NCBI GenBank assembly: GCA_947169265.1
Contig: CAMVPC010000018.1
Coordinates: forward strand, 1-64,000
From: an uncultured Prevotellaceae bacterium
GTDB lineage: Bacteria > Bacteroidota > Bacteroidia > Bacteroidales > Muribaculaceae
Length of the DNA stretch: 64,000 bases
Reading direction: 5' to 3'
Shown here piece after piece: positions 49,506-58,653 of the stretch (positions within the stretch are counted from its first letter, which is position 1; every line of letters begins with the position of its first letter). The position numbers and the translations under genes are program-made. The notes under the pieces are model-generated. The model was not told where the DNA came from and did no database searches. It saw only the letters and a program-made list of their open reading frames with translations.

Positions 49506-51878
49506 TTACATTCTTTTACCGATGAGGACCGGGTGGAGAGAGATGCCGCCGCCGTTGCCCTCCACTTCGAGGATAAAGGCGCGCTGGGGCAAGGGTGGCA
49601 CTCGCATGGCGAGCGGGCGCAGCAGGTGACCGTGGGCCGTGATTGCGGCGACAGGGAAGGCTCCGTCGCGCGGGCAGGTGGTGTCGTCAAAGTCGGGCTG
49701 AGCAGCCACCGGCGGCGGCAACCGCGTGGCCAGCAGGCCTAACGTGAGGCGCGCGTCGTGGGCGTGCGCGTTCCACACCACATAATGGGGCGCGTTTCTC
49801 ATGAGTTCGTCGGCGAGGATGGGCCGCGAGCGGTAGGCCACGGTGATCATTGCCGCCGGGTCTTCGTCGTGCAGGTCAAAGACGTTGCCGTCGGGGTCGA
49901 CGGCGAGCGCGCGGGCCTCGTCGCTGAACACCTGTCGCCAGGCGACATCGCGGTGGTAGAAACGCCCCGACGACATTCTCACGGTCACCCGGCCCGCGGT
50001 GTCGACCGCCACGAGTTCGCGTTCCACGCTGTTCCACGCTATCGAGGAAGCGTCGAGCGGCCCGCTCAGCACCTCGACGCGCGCGCCGTGCAACGCGCAC
50101 AGCCGCCGGTGCCTGTCGACGAACCACACGCGGTCGGCGCCTGTCACGGGAGTCACCTCGTCGGCGATGATTTGCTCGGCCACAGGACGCGTGCCGCCAT
50201 AGGCCGTGGTGCCCTGGGCGAGGGCGAGGATGCCGCCTGAGGTGAACAGATAGATGGGATAACGCCCGAAGCCCCCGTTGTAAATCGGCGTCACCGCGGT
50301 GGCCATGGCGAGAATGTCGTGATGAAGTCCTACGCTCTTCGTGGTGAAGACAAACGGATTCAGCACCTCGCTCACAGCCAGCGAGGCGCGCTCGGCCAGC
50401 GAGTCGTCGGCTCCGGATGGCACCGCGAGTGTGCCGGCGACTGTCGCGTGACCCTGCCAGCTGGGTGCCACGGCGATGGCGAGGCCTGCCTCGTGCCACG
50501 GTGTCAAGTGAGCTTGCCAGGAACGAGAGCCGATGTTGACGATGATGTGGGTGGCGCGCACGTCGGGATAGGCGACAAGGGCATTGAGAGCGGTCGGCTC
50601 GCCTGAGATGCTCTCTCGTGTGGTGACATAACGAGTGCCCTGTTCGTCGGTGAGGGTGACGGTCACGACGGCCTCACACGGCTGCCCTGTCATCTGTTCG
50701 CACCACAGCGCCACGCGCCACGGGTTGACGGGACGCCGGCGGCGTGGCGCCAGATGCAAGCGTCCATCGTGCACGAGGGCGGCACAGTCGTGCCGTTCCC
50801 ACGCGAGATGCGCCATGAGTGGCGCCAGCCGCGCGTTGGTGAAGCGTCCTGATGGCGTGCGCATCGGTGTGAAGACGAGGGTGCCGTCGGCGGCTGGCAC
50901 GGCGGTGGCCACCACTGCCCAACCGGCGGCGAGGAGGTCGTCCCACAAGGCGTTGTAGGGACGAGGCCTCAATCCGGCTTCGAGCACCGGCATGTGTGAT
51001 GAAGCGTCGGTGGCGCAACGGTAGTCGAGCGTGGTGGCCACGGGCGAAATCGCCGGCGTGGCGAGCACGTCGACAGCCTTCACGAGCGGGAGCCACGTGG
51101 GCGTGATGGCGTCAAGCGCTGTCGCCTCGATGGCGAAGGCGTCGAGGTCGAGCGTACCCTGCCGGGTGCCGGTGAACTGCGAGTCGGCTGTAGTGAGCGC
51201 CATGCCGGCGCGATAATGGTTGCGCACTGTCGCGCCTCCCAGTGCTACGGGTTGGCTCATCCACAGGTAGCTGTCGTCCCACAGTCGCACGGCGTAACGA
51301 GCCAGCAGCACCCCGCAATGGCGGCCGGCGGCGGTGGCAGCCGCCATTGCGTCGCGCCACGCACCGGTGACAGCCGCCAGTGTCGCGCGTTCGTCTTGTG
51401 TGGATAGGGGCGCCTGCCAGGAGCGGTAAGGCGTGTCGAAGGTGATGGCCGGTACTGTGGCCGTGAACCGCGCGGCAGCTGAGGCGGCGAGGCGCACGCC
51501 GGGCACGGCTTCGGCGGGAATGAGGGGCACATAGCTGTCGCCGCGACGGTGAAGTACCAGGCTCCCGGCTGTGGTGGTGATGACGACAAAGCGTCCCATC
51601 ACACGGGCTTCGCGCACGCGGCCGGCCGCCGTAGCCACCACCTGCCCGTCGATGGCCACCTGCCTGTCGCGCGCCGTGACGAGGTGTGTGCCGTCGATGG
51701 CCAGCAGGCGATGGGAGGCCGCGATGGAACCGGCGGCCGCGGGCATTCCCACGGCGGCAAGACAGTCCTCGCGTTCGCGCAGGTTCACGAGTTTCGAGGC
51801 CTGTCCCGGTAGCGCGGCCTCGGCGTTGTGCAGGGCGGTGAGACCCTGCGGGGTGATGCGTAGTTGCGTGTGTTTCAT
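49506..51878 (-). CDS. large uncharacterised protein (about 790 aa)
   Basis: single long ORF MKHTQLRITPQGLTALHNAEAALPGQASKLVNLRERED...; no signal peptide or domain recognised. Confidence 0.6.
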   Translation of the reverse strand: MKHTQLRITPQGLTALHNAEAALPGQASKLVNLREREDCLAAVGMPAAAGSIAASHRLLAIDGTHLVTARDRQVAIDGQVVATAAGRVREARVMGRFVVITTTAGSLVLHRRGDSYVPLIPAEAVPGVRLAASAAARFTATVPAITFDTPYRSWQAPLSTQDERATLAAVTGAWRDAMAAATAAGRHCGVLLARYAVRLWDDSYLWMSQPVALGGATVRNHYRAGMALTTADSQFTGTRQGTLDLDAFAIEATALDAITPTWLPLVKAVDVLATPAISPVATTLDYRCATDASSHMPVLEAGLRPRPYNALWDDLLAAGWAVVATAVPAADGTLVFTPMRTPSGRFTNARLAPLMAHLAWERHDCAALVHDGRLHLAPRRRRPVNPWRVALWCEQMTGQPCEAVVTVTLTDEQGTRYVTTRESISGEPTALNALVAYPDVRATHIIVNIGSRSWQAHLTPWHEAGLAIAVAPSWQGHATVAGTLAVPSGADDSLAERASLAVSEVLNPFVFTTKSVGLHHDILAMATAVTPIYNGGFGRYPIYLFTSGGILALAQGTTAYGGTRPVAEQIIADEVTPVTGADRVWFVDRHRRLCALHGARVEVLSGPLDASSIAWNSVERELVAVDTAGRVTVRMSSGRFYHRDVAWRQVFSDEARALAVDPDGNVFDLHDEDPAAMITVAYRSRPILADELMRNAPHYVVWNAHAHDARLTLGLLATRLPPPVAAQPDFDDTTCPRDGAFPVAAITAHGHLLRPLAMRVPPLPQRAFILEVEGNGGGISLHPVLIGKRM

Positions 51879-52036
51879 GATGCGTTTTTTTCGTGCAAAA
51901 ATAACGGAGCGCCATTTCTTTGTCTACCCCACCATGTAAATCCCCCAAGACAGTAACACGAAAATAGCCCCACGACAAAAGCGCCCCACGCAAATCATGT
52001 AATCATGTAAAAATCTTTAAAAAACAAGTGGAAATT

Positions 52037-52067
52037 TTTGTGGTTTAGGGAAATTGTAGTAATTTTG
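52037..52067 (+). promoter_or_regulatory. sigma-ABfr-type promoter of rplU-rpmA
   Basis: TTTG (52037-52040), N19, TAATTTTG (52060-52067). Confidence 0.7.
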
Positions 52068-52085
52068 CGCCGATTTTCCAAAAGG

Positions 52086-52138
52086 CTCCAGTAAGAGTCT
52101 GGGGGCGATGTGTGTCGCCATACCGGGCCGCCGTATGG
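52086..52138 (+). ncRNA. candidate structured 5' leader of the rplU-rpmA operon
   Basis: stems ctccag/ctgggg (52086-52091/52099-52104), ggcga/tcgcc (52104-52108/52115-52119), ccatac/gtatgg (52118-52123/52133-52138) between promoter and rplU. Confidence 0.4.
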
Positions 52139-52165
52139 GTTAACTTGTAAACAATTAATGATTTA

Positions 52166-52486
52166 ATGTACGCAATTGTTGACATTCAGGGACAGCAGTT
52201 CAAGGCCGAAGCCGGCAAGAAGCTGTTTGTTCACTATCTCGGTGACGAGAAGAAGGAAGGCGATGCAGTGGAATTTGACAAAGTGCTGCTCGTCGACGCC
52301 GACGGTGCTGTGACAGTGGGAACTCCCACGGTTGAGGGCGCCAAGGTGGTGTGTGAGGTGAAAGAGGCCCTCGTGAAGGGCGAGCACGTGATTGTGTTCA
52401 AGAAGAAGCGCCGCAAGGGCTATCGTCGCTTGAACGGTCACCGCCAGACGTTCACCTTGCTTGAGATTAAAGAAGTTGTTGCTTAA
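52166..52486 (+). CDS. rplU: 50S ribosomal protein L21
   Basis: '[43 protein letters not shown]', '[23 protein letters not shown]'. Confidence 0.97.
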   Translation: MYAIVDIQGQQFKAEAGKKLFVHYLGDEKKEGDAVEFDKVLLVDADGAVTVGTPTVEGAKVVCEVKEALVKGEHVIVFKKKRRKGYRRLNGHRQTFTLLEIKEVVA

Positions 52487-52507
52487 CCCTTTAAAAACTG
52501 ACAGATT

Positions 52508-52771
52508 ATGGCACATAAAAAAGGTGTTGGTAGTTCGAAGAACGGCCGCGAGTCGCACAGCAAACGACTCGGTGTGAAGCTCTACGGTGGACAGTTTGCC
52601 AAGGCTGGTAACATCATCCGTCGTCAACGTGGCACGGTCAATCGTCCCGGCGTGAACGTGGGTATGGGTAAAGACCACACGCTCTATGCCCTCGTCGATG
52701 GCACTGTGGAGTTCAAGAAGCGTGCAGGGCACACCTACGTCAACGTGGTGGCCGCCACTGCCGAAGCTTGA
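52508..52771 (+). CDS. rpmA: 50S ribosomal protein L27
   Basis: '[43 protein letters not shown]...[14 protein letters not shown]'. Confidence 0.97.
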   Translation: MAHKKGVGSSKNGRESHSKRLGVKLYGGQFAKAGNIIRRQRGTVNRPGVNVGMGKDHTLYALVDGTVEFKKRAGHTYVNVVAATAEA

Positions 52772-52826
52772 CGCAAGCGACAAGAAATCATCGCGCCCCG
52801 CAAGTGGCGTGAAGCAAGCAACCGAA

Positions 52827-52860
52827 ACCGGCGCGTCGTCTCAATGAGCGACGCGCCGGT
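52827..52860. terminator. convergent hairpin between rpmA and waaA
   Basis: accggcgcgtcg-tctcaatgag-cgacgcgccggt, perfect 12 bp stem. Confidence 0.65.
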
Positions 52861-52893
52861 GTTATATTCATTCCGGTGGCCGGAGAGGTAGGC

Positions 52894-54126
52894 TCAGTGA
52901 CTGAACAACGCCTGGTAGATGGTGCGGGTGGCGCCCACGTGGCCGGCGATGTGACGTGCCGCGGCCGTGGCGGCGCGGCTTCGCGCGTCGCTGTCGGCGA
53001 GCAGGGTGTCCATGATGGCGGCAAAGCCGCTGCCATCGGCAAAGGTGAACCCGCCGCCGCAAGCGAGCAGTTCGTGAGCCTCCTGGAATTTCTCATGCTT
53101 GGGGCCGAAAAGGACGGGAAGGCCGTGGGCCGCGGCCTCGTTGATGTTGTGGATGCCGCGTCCAAAACCACCGCCCACCAGGGCCACGTCGCCATAGCGG
53201 TAGAGCGACGAGAGCAATCCGAAGCTGTCGATGATGAGGCACCGCGCCGCGGCCGCCTCACCGGCCTGCAGCCGCGAGTAGCGCGCCACGGGTCCGCGCA
53301 GTTGTTGCTCGAGCAAGGCGAGTCGTTGCTCGTCAAACTCGTGCGGCGCGATGATGACCTTGAGGTCGTCGCGCGCGTTGCAGTAGGGGATGGCGATGTC
53401 TTCGTCGGGTTGCCACGAGCTGCCCATGACCAGGGTGTGGCGCGCAGTTGACACAAACTCCTCAATGAGCGGGAAACGGCGTGCGGCGGCATGGATGGCC
53501 GCCACGCGGTCGTAACGCGTGTCGCCGGCCACCACCACGCGCTCGATACCTATCGAGGCGAGCAGGCGCCGCGTGTCATCGTTCTGGACAAACATGGTGT
53601 CGAAGCAGCGCAACATCTTGCGGAATGTGCCGCCCCAGGGCTTGAAGAAAATTTGACTGGGGCGCATGATGCACGACACGATATAGGTGGGAATGCCGGC
53701 CTTGCGTAACGTCTCGAGGTAATTGCCCCAAAACTCGTACTTGACAAAGATGGCCATGCGCGGTTTCACCGTGGCTACAAAACGACGGGCGTTGGCCGCT
53801 GTGTCGATGGGCAGGTAGCACACGGCGTCCACTTGGTCATAGTCCTTGCGCACCTCGTAGCCGCTCGACGAGAAGAAGGTGAGCAAAATGCGGGCCGACG
53901 GTTGCTCGCGCCGCAGCATCTCGATGAGGGGACGCGCCTGCTCAAACTCGCCGAGCGAGGCGGCGTGGAACCAATAATACCCGCCTTGCGGGTCGAGGGT
54001 GGCGTGGAGGTAGTCGAAGGTGTGACGTTGTCCGTCAACCATGCGTCGCGCCTTGACATTGCCGTGGGCGGCAAGTGCCGCACCTGCCTTGAAGACGTTC
54101 ATGGCGATATTGTAGAGGATGTTCAT
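52894..54126 (-). CDS. waaA: 3-deoxy-D-manno-octulosonic acid (Kdo) transferase
   Basis: 'WFHAASLGEFEQARPLIEMLRREQPSARILLTFFSSSGYE', 'LVMGSSWQPDED', 'DVALVGGGFGRGIHNINEAAAHGLPVLFGPKHEKFQEA'. Confidence 0.95.
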   Translation of the reverse strand: MNILYNIAMNVFKAGAALAAHGNVKARRMVDGQRHTFDYLHATLDPQGGYYWFHAASLGEFEQARPLIEMLRREQPSARILLTFFSSSGYEVRKDYDQVDAVCYLPIDTAANARRFVATVKPRMAIFVKYEFWGNYLETLRKAGIPTYIVSCIMRPSQIFFKPWGGTFRKMLRCFDTMFVQNDDTRRLLASIGIERVVVAGDTRYDRVAAIHAAARRFPLIEEFVSTARHTLVMGSSWQPDEDIAIPYCNARDDLKVIIAPHEFDEQRLALLEQQLRGPVARYSRLQAGEAAAARCLIIDSFGLLSSLYRYGDVALVGGGFGRGIHNINEAAAHGLPVLFGPKHEKFQEAHELLACGGGFTFADGSGFAAIMDTLLADSDARSRAATAAARHIAGHVGATRTIYQALFSH

Positions 54127-54135
54127 CGGTGGGGT

Positions 54136-55284
54136 TTAGTAAGGTGATGTGATGTCGAGTGGCACGCCGGTCACGCCACCTGTCCGGCGACGTGTCTTCC
54201 ACTTGCGCGCATCGAGGTTAAAGCGCACACCCACCTGTTGCCAAAACGCCGTGCACGCGCTCGAGGCGTGGAAAGTGAGCTTGGCGTGGAGGCTCACGAT
54301 GTCGTTGGCCACGATGTGCCATGTGAGGTCGGTGCGGCTGTATATTTTGTTGTGATAATGCTGGTCGCCCAGGTAGAGTTGGCTTCCAAATTTGTCGTAG
54401 AGCGGCATCTGACGCTGCCCGGCGTAGAAATTCTCTTCCAGCTCGAACCATAGCCAGTGGGCCGTGGCGCGCGCCACAAAGCCGGCCGGGGTGTGCCACC
54501 GTCCCTCGCTGCGGGCGCGGTCGCAGGCCAGCAACAAGCCTGCCTGCAGCTGGAAGGCAAAGCGGTCGAGAGGCTTCCCGCGGCGGCTGTCGTGGGCCCG
54601 GTGCCAGGGCGAGGCGGGAAGCGTGATTCCAATCATGGGGTTCACTACTACGTTGTCGTTGACGCCCTCGTCGGGTGCCGGTTCCTTGCTCTTGGCCAGG
54701 TGGTTATAGCGGATATAAGTGTTGGTGAAGAACGGTCCTTGCGGCGTGGGTTGCCACACATGATGCAGGGTGAAGTCGAAAGCCTCGCGGCGGTGACTCG
54801 TTTGCATCTGCCGCCAGTCGAGGGTGGCCTCAAGCAAGCCGTGGCGATGACGGTAACTTGCCGTCAAGCCCTTAACGACGTGCCGGCGATATTGCAGCGA
54901 ATCGCTCCACAGGTAGTAAGGCAGACGCTCGCCGCCGGCGTGCGGGTCGCGCTCCATCATGCCCACCCTCACCTGCAGGTCGTTGTCGCCGCGCGTCACG
55001 TGCCAGGTGTAATGCAACAGCGGCACCGCCTGTCCGCGGTCCCAGTGGCCGTCGAAGGGCTGGTACCAGGTGACGCCGGCCATGAGACGGTGTTGCGCGC
55101 TGTCGAGGCTGAGGCCTATCTGTGGCGTGAGGCGCGTGAAGAGGAACGTCTGGTCGGGGGTGCGATCGTCGCCGCCCTCGCGGTTGTTAACGAGGGCGTT
55201 AGCATCGATACTCCACTCCAGCTCTTGGGCATGAAGCTGAAGCAGTGCCGCGGCCACAAGCAATATGACGAAGAGTCTTCTCAA
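54136..55284 (-). CDS. uncharacterised outer-membrane beta-barrel-like protein
   Basis: signal peptide [19 protein letters not shown]; alternating aromatic beta-strand pattern; 4 bp overlap with gltX. Confidence 0.6.
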   Translation of the reverse strand: MRRLFVILLVAAALLQLHAQELEWSIDANALVNNREGGDDRTPDQTFLFTRLTPQIGLSLDSAQHRLMAGVTWYQPFDGHWDRGQAVPLLHYTWHVTRGDNDLQVRVGMMERDPHAGGERLPYYLWSDSLQYRRHVVKGLTASYRHRHGLLEATLDWRQMQTSHRREAFDFTLHHVWQPTPQGPFFTNTYIRYNHLAKSKEPAPDEGVNDNVVVNPMIGITLPASPWHRAHDSRRGKPLDRFAFQLQAGLLLACDRARSEGRWHTPAGFVARATAHWLWFELEENFYAGQRQMPLYDKFGSQLYLGDQHYHNKIYSRTDLTWHIVANDIVSLHAKLTFHASSACTAFWQQVGVRFNLDARKWKTRRRTGGVTGVPLDITSPY

Positions 55285-56804
55285 ATCGTGATGGTGGCCA
55301 GTCCGCGCTCGATGCGGGCGATAGTTTCATCCTTGCCCAGTAGCTCGGTGATGTCAAACATGTGAGGTCCCTTGCACTCTCCCACGACGGTGAGGCGGAA
55401 GGCGTTCATCACGTTGCCCATGTGGTATTCGTTGTCTTTAATCCAGCCGAGCACCACCTCTTCGGCGTGGGCGCTCGTCATGTCGTCAAGGCCGCGAAGC
55501 ACTTCGATGAGCTGGCGCATGATGGCGGGCGTGTCCTCTTTCCAGCGCTTTTTCACGTCTTTCTCGCTATACTCGGTGGGCGCCACAAAGAAGAAACGGG
55601 TGTGCTCCCAGGCGTCGCCCACAAAGTTGATGCGGCTCTTGATGAGGCCCACGGCGCGTGTGATATATTCGTCGGTGAATCGCGACGGGTCGACATGCTG
55701 CGCCAGCACCGGCTTGAAGAGGGCCGCCAGCCGGGCGTCGTCAAGGTGCATGAGGTACTCGTGGTTGAACCATTTGCCTTTCTCGAAGTCAAACTTGGCG
55801 CCTTTTTTCGAGCAGTGGTCAAACGAGAAGGCCTCGATAAGCTCGTCCATCGTGAACAGCTCCTTGTCGGTGCCGTCGTTCCAGCCCAGCAGGGCCAGGA
55901 AGTTGATGACGGCCTCGGGCAGATACCCTGCCTCGCGATACCCGCGCGACAAGTCGCCGCTGGCCGGGTCGCGCCAGTCGAGGGGAAACACGGGGAAACC
56001 GAGGCGGTCGCCGTCGCGCTTGCTCAGCTTGCCCTTGCCGTCGGGTTTGAGTAGCAGCGGCAGGTGCACAAATTGCGGCATCGAGTCGGCCCAGCCGAGG
56101 GCTTCGTAGAGCAACACGTGCAGGGGCGCGCTGGGCAGCCATTCCTCGCCGCGAATGACATGGCTCACCTCCATGAGGTGGTCGTCGACGATGTTGGCCA
56201 GATGATAGGTGGGCAGGTTGTCGGCACTCTTGTAGAGTACTTTGTCGTCGAGAATCGACGAATTGATGGTGACGCGGCCGCGAATGAGGTCGTCGACCAC
56301 CACGTCGCGGTCAGGCTCGATGAGGAAGCGCACCACATATTTCTCGCCGGCGGCGATGAGCGCGTCAACTTCTTCTTCGCTCATCGTGAGTGAGTTGCGC
56401 ATCATGCCGCGCGTACCGGCGTCGTACTGGAAATTCTTTATCTCGGCGCGCTTGGCCTCCAGTTCGGCCGGCGTGTCGAAGGCGATATAGGCTTTGCCGT
56501 CGGCCAGCAGTTGGTCCACGTAACGGCGATAGATGTCGCGACGCTCGCTCTGCTTGTAGGGACCATAGGCGCCTCCTTGGGCCACGCCCTCGTCAATGCC
56601 TATTCCCAGCCACGCAAGGGCCTCGTTGATATATTCTTCGGCGCCGGGCACGAAGCGGTTGCTGTCGGTGTCCTCAATGCGCAGTATCATGGCGCCATGG
56701 TGCTGGCGCGCGAAAAGGTAGTTATACAGGGCGGTGCGCACGCCGCCTATGTGCAATGGCCCGGTGGGCGATGGTGCGAAACGCACTCTTACAGGTCTTT
56801 CCAT
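55281..56804 (-). CDS. gltX: glutamyl-tRNA synthetase
   Basis: '[28 protein letters not shown]', '[14 protein letters not shown]', '[17 protein letters not shown]'. Confidence 0.97.
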   Translation of the reverse strand: MERPVRVRFAPSPTGPLHIGGVRTALYNYLFARQHHGAMILRIEDTDSNRFVPGAEEYINEALAWLGIGIDEGVAQGGAYGPYKQSERRDIYRRYVDQLLADGKAYIAFDTPAELEAKRAEIKNFQYDAGTRGMMRNSLTMSEEEVDALIAAGEKYVVRFLIEPDRDVVVDDLIRGRVTINSSILDDKVLYKSADNLPTYHLANIVDDHLMEVSHVIRGEEWLPSAPLHVLLYEALGWADSMPQFVHLPLLLKPDGKGKLSKRDGDRLGFPVFPLDWRDPASGDLSRGYREAGYLPEAVINFLALLGWNDGTDKELFTMDELIEAFSFDHCSKKGAKFDFEKGKWFNHEYLMHLDDARLAALFKPVLAQHVDPSRFTDEYITRAVGLIKSRINFVGDAWEHTRFFFVAPTEYSEKDVKKRWKEDTPAIMRQLIEVLRGLDDMTSAHAEEVVLGWIKDNEYHMGNVMNAFRLTVVGECKGPHMFDITELLGKDETIARIERGLATITI

Positions 56805-57586
56805 TAGTTATGGGGTAAATGATTAGTGGTTTTGTTGTTATCTTCAAAGTGACGCAGTGCCAGCTCGTGGCCGTCCCAGGTGGCGTAAGTGAACTGTGAA
56901 ATCCATTCGCCCAGCACCGTCATCGTGCGGCCGCCGGCGAACTCGTCGTGGTAAGGGACGTGCAGGTGGCCGTAAACGAAGTGACGCACATCGGGGTGAG
57001 CCGCCGCATATTCCACGCTGAACTCGGCCAGGCGCGCCAGGCAGTCGCGGCTCTCGGCGAGCACCTGCCTGATGGTGCGCGTGGTGCGGTTTTGTTTCGA
57101 CCAACCTGTGGCGATGGGAACCGTCCAACGCGGGTGTATCGACGCGTAGAGCCACTGGCAAACACGGCTGTGGAAACACATGCGCGTGAAACGGTACAGT
57201 GGCGCCTGACGGCCCACGTCGTCGCCGTGCGAGAGCAGGAACCGCGTGCCCAGAATGGACATTTGCGTGGCGCCGCGCAGCACCGTTAGGCCCACTTCGT
57301 CGCGCAGGTAATCGAAGAGCCACACGTCGTGGTTGCCCACGATCCACGTGATTTTCACGCCGTTGTCGGCCAGCTCGGCCAGCTTGCCCAGGAAACGCAC
57401 GTGGCCTCGCGGCACCACATAGCGGTACTCGTACCAGTAGTCGAGAATATCGCCCAGCAGGTACAACTCACCCACGTCATCCTTGATGCTGTCGAGGAAA
57501 CGCACCACACGGCGCTCGGTCTCCCGCTTGTCGTCGAGATACCCGGCGCCCAAGTGTAAATCGGATATAAAATAGGCTTTTTTCAC
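56804..57586 (-). CDS. lpxH: UDP-2,3-diacylglucosamine diphosphatase (LpxH-like metallophosphoesterase)
   Basis: '[31 protein letters not shown]', '[15 protein letters not shown]', '[14 protein letters not shown]', 'YGHLHVP'; probable GTG start at 57586 (TTG alternative at 57598). Confidence 0.9.
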   Translation of the reverse strand: MKKAYFISDLHLGAGYLDDKRETERRVVRFLDSIKDDVGELYLLGDILDYWYEYRYVVPRGHVRFLGKLAELADNGVKITWIVGNHDVWLFDYLRDEVGLTVLRGATQMSILGTRFLLSHGDDVGRQAPLYRFTRMCFHSRVCQWLYASIHPRWTVPIATGWSKQNRTTRTIRQVLAESRDCLARLAEFSVEYAAAHPDVRHFVYGHLHVPYHDEFAGGRTMTVLGEWISQFTYATWDGHELALRHFEDNNKTTNHLPHN

Positions 57587-57593
57587 TTGCGCC

Positions 57594-57675
57594 TGCAAAG
57601 TTAGTGCAAACCGAACACAATGCCAAATTTATTTGAGCATTGTTGAGGTGCGGCCTAACTTGGGCGACAGCCAAC
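57594..57675 (-). repeat. palindromic promoter-bearing repeat, copy C1
   Basis: tgcaaagttagtgcaaaccgaacacaatgccaaatttatttgagcattgttgaggtgcggcctaacttgggcgacagccaac; reverse strand reads TTTG-N20-TAACTTTG toward lpxH. Confidence 0.8.
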
Positions 57676-57763
57676 GTTAGTGCAAACCGAGAGCAATACA
57701 AAATGAAACACGAAGTTTTTCATTTTTATTGCCGAGGTGAAGCCTAACTTGGGCGAAGCCAAC
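57676..57763 (-). repeat. palindromic promoter-bearing repeat, copy C2
   Basis: directly abuts C1; core matches A2 about 40 kb away (reverse complement aataaaaatgaaaaacttcg..tttcattttgtatt). Confidence 0.75.
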
Positions 57764-57802
57764 GTTAGTGCAAACCGAACACAATGCCGCCCGGGCAATT
57801 TT
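57764..57802 (-). repeat. palindromic repeat, truncated copy C3
   Basis: gttagtgcaaaccgaacacaatgcc then diverges. Confidence 0.6.
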
Positions 57803-57867
57803 TAAGCGAATTTTATATTTTCGGGACGTGGCGGTACTCTGACTGAAGTCACCCTTAGATTTAATAT

Positions 57868-58635
57868 CTATTCATCGTCCAGCAGATGGGAGTAAAGAGT
57901 TGTAATATCAGTTGCATTAAAATAGCCGTCGCCATTCACATCAACCGGGTAAGCCACAGGCTTTCCATCGAGCAAATGACTATAGAGGGCTGTGACGTCG
58001 CCACCGTTGATGAGTTTATCCCCATTCACGTCGTAAGGCGAAAACTCGCCATAGTGAGCGAACCCCGACCCCAATGTGTAGTTGCTGGGGTCGCCGCTGC
58101 CAAGAGGGAGGTAAAGTGTGGCGAAGTTCAGCGTCTCACCAAACATCTTCTCAGGGGTATTATCGCTGGCATTCAGCACCTCGGCCGAACGCACATAAAT
58201 CTCGCTTGGCAGATAGGTGCCCGGAGGGGCTTCCACATCGGGTTCCTTCCCACGAAATGCCATGGGGCCTATCTCCTTAATGCTACCGGGAATGACGATG
58301 GTCTTCACTTTATAAGTATAGGCAAAGGCATAATACCCTATGGTTTCTATGCCCTCCGAAATCACAATATGTATGGCAGACTCTTTTTGGCTAAAAGCTC
58401 TTGGGGAAATCCCTTTCACCCTATAGTTTTTGCCTTGATAGCTGACGGTGTTAGGAATAATCAGCAGGTCTATGGCAGGATAAATATCGCAGTATTCCAC
58501 CATGGCAGTTCCTTCCTCTTCCGAAAGGACCTTATACCAAATCTGCTCCACCTGAAAATAGTCTCCATCGTTCGCACCGTGTGACGACAAAACCACCGCC
58601 ACGGCACATATAATTAAAAAATAAAACCGTCTCAT
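57868..58635 (-). CDS. BspA-type LRR protein with C-terminal dockerin-like pair
   Basis: 'IHIVISEGIETIGYYAFAYTYKVKTIVIPGSIKEIGPMAF'; C-terminus 'DVNGDKLINGGDVTALYSHLLDGKPVAYPVDVNGDGYFNATDITTLYSHLLDDE'. Confidence 0.8.
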   Translation of the reverse strand: MRRFYFLIICAVAVVLSSHGANDGDYFQVEQIWYKVLSEEEGTAMVEYCDIYPAIDLLIIPNTVSYQGKNYRVKGISPRAFSQKESAIHIVISEGIETIGYYAFAYTYKVKTIVIPGSIKEIGPMAFRGKEPDVEAPPGTYLPSEIYVRSAEVLNASDNTPEKMFGETLNFATLYLPLGSGDPSNYTLGSGFAHYGEFSPYDVNGDKLINGGDVTALYSHLLDGKPVAYPVDVNGDGYFNATDITTLYSHLLDDE

Positions 58636-58653
58636 AACTCTACCAATTAATTC

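Noticed and set aside
57594-57802. Tandem ~80 bp repeats considered as a CRISPR array
   Set aside because: Period is 82-88 bp, there is no short constant repeat with unique spacers, no cas genes, and matching units occur singly at other loci.
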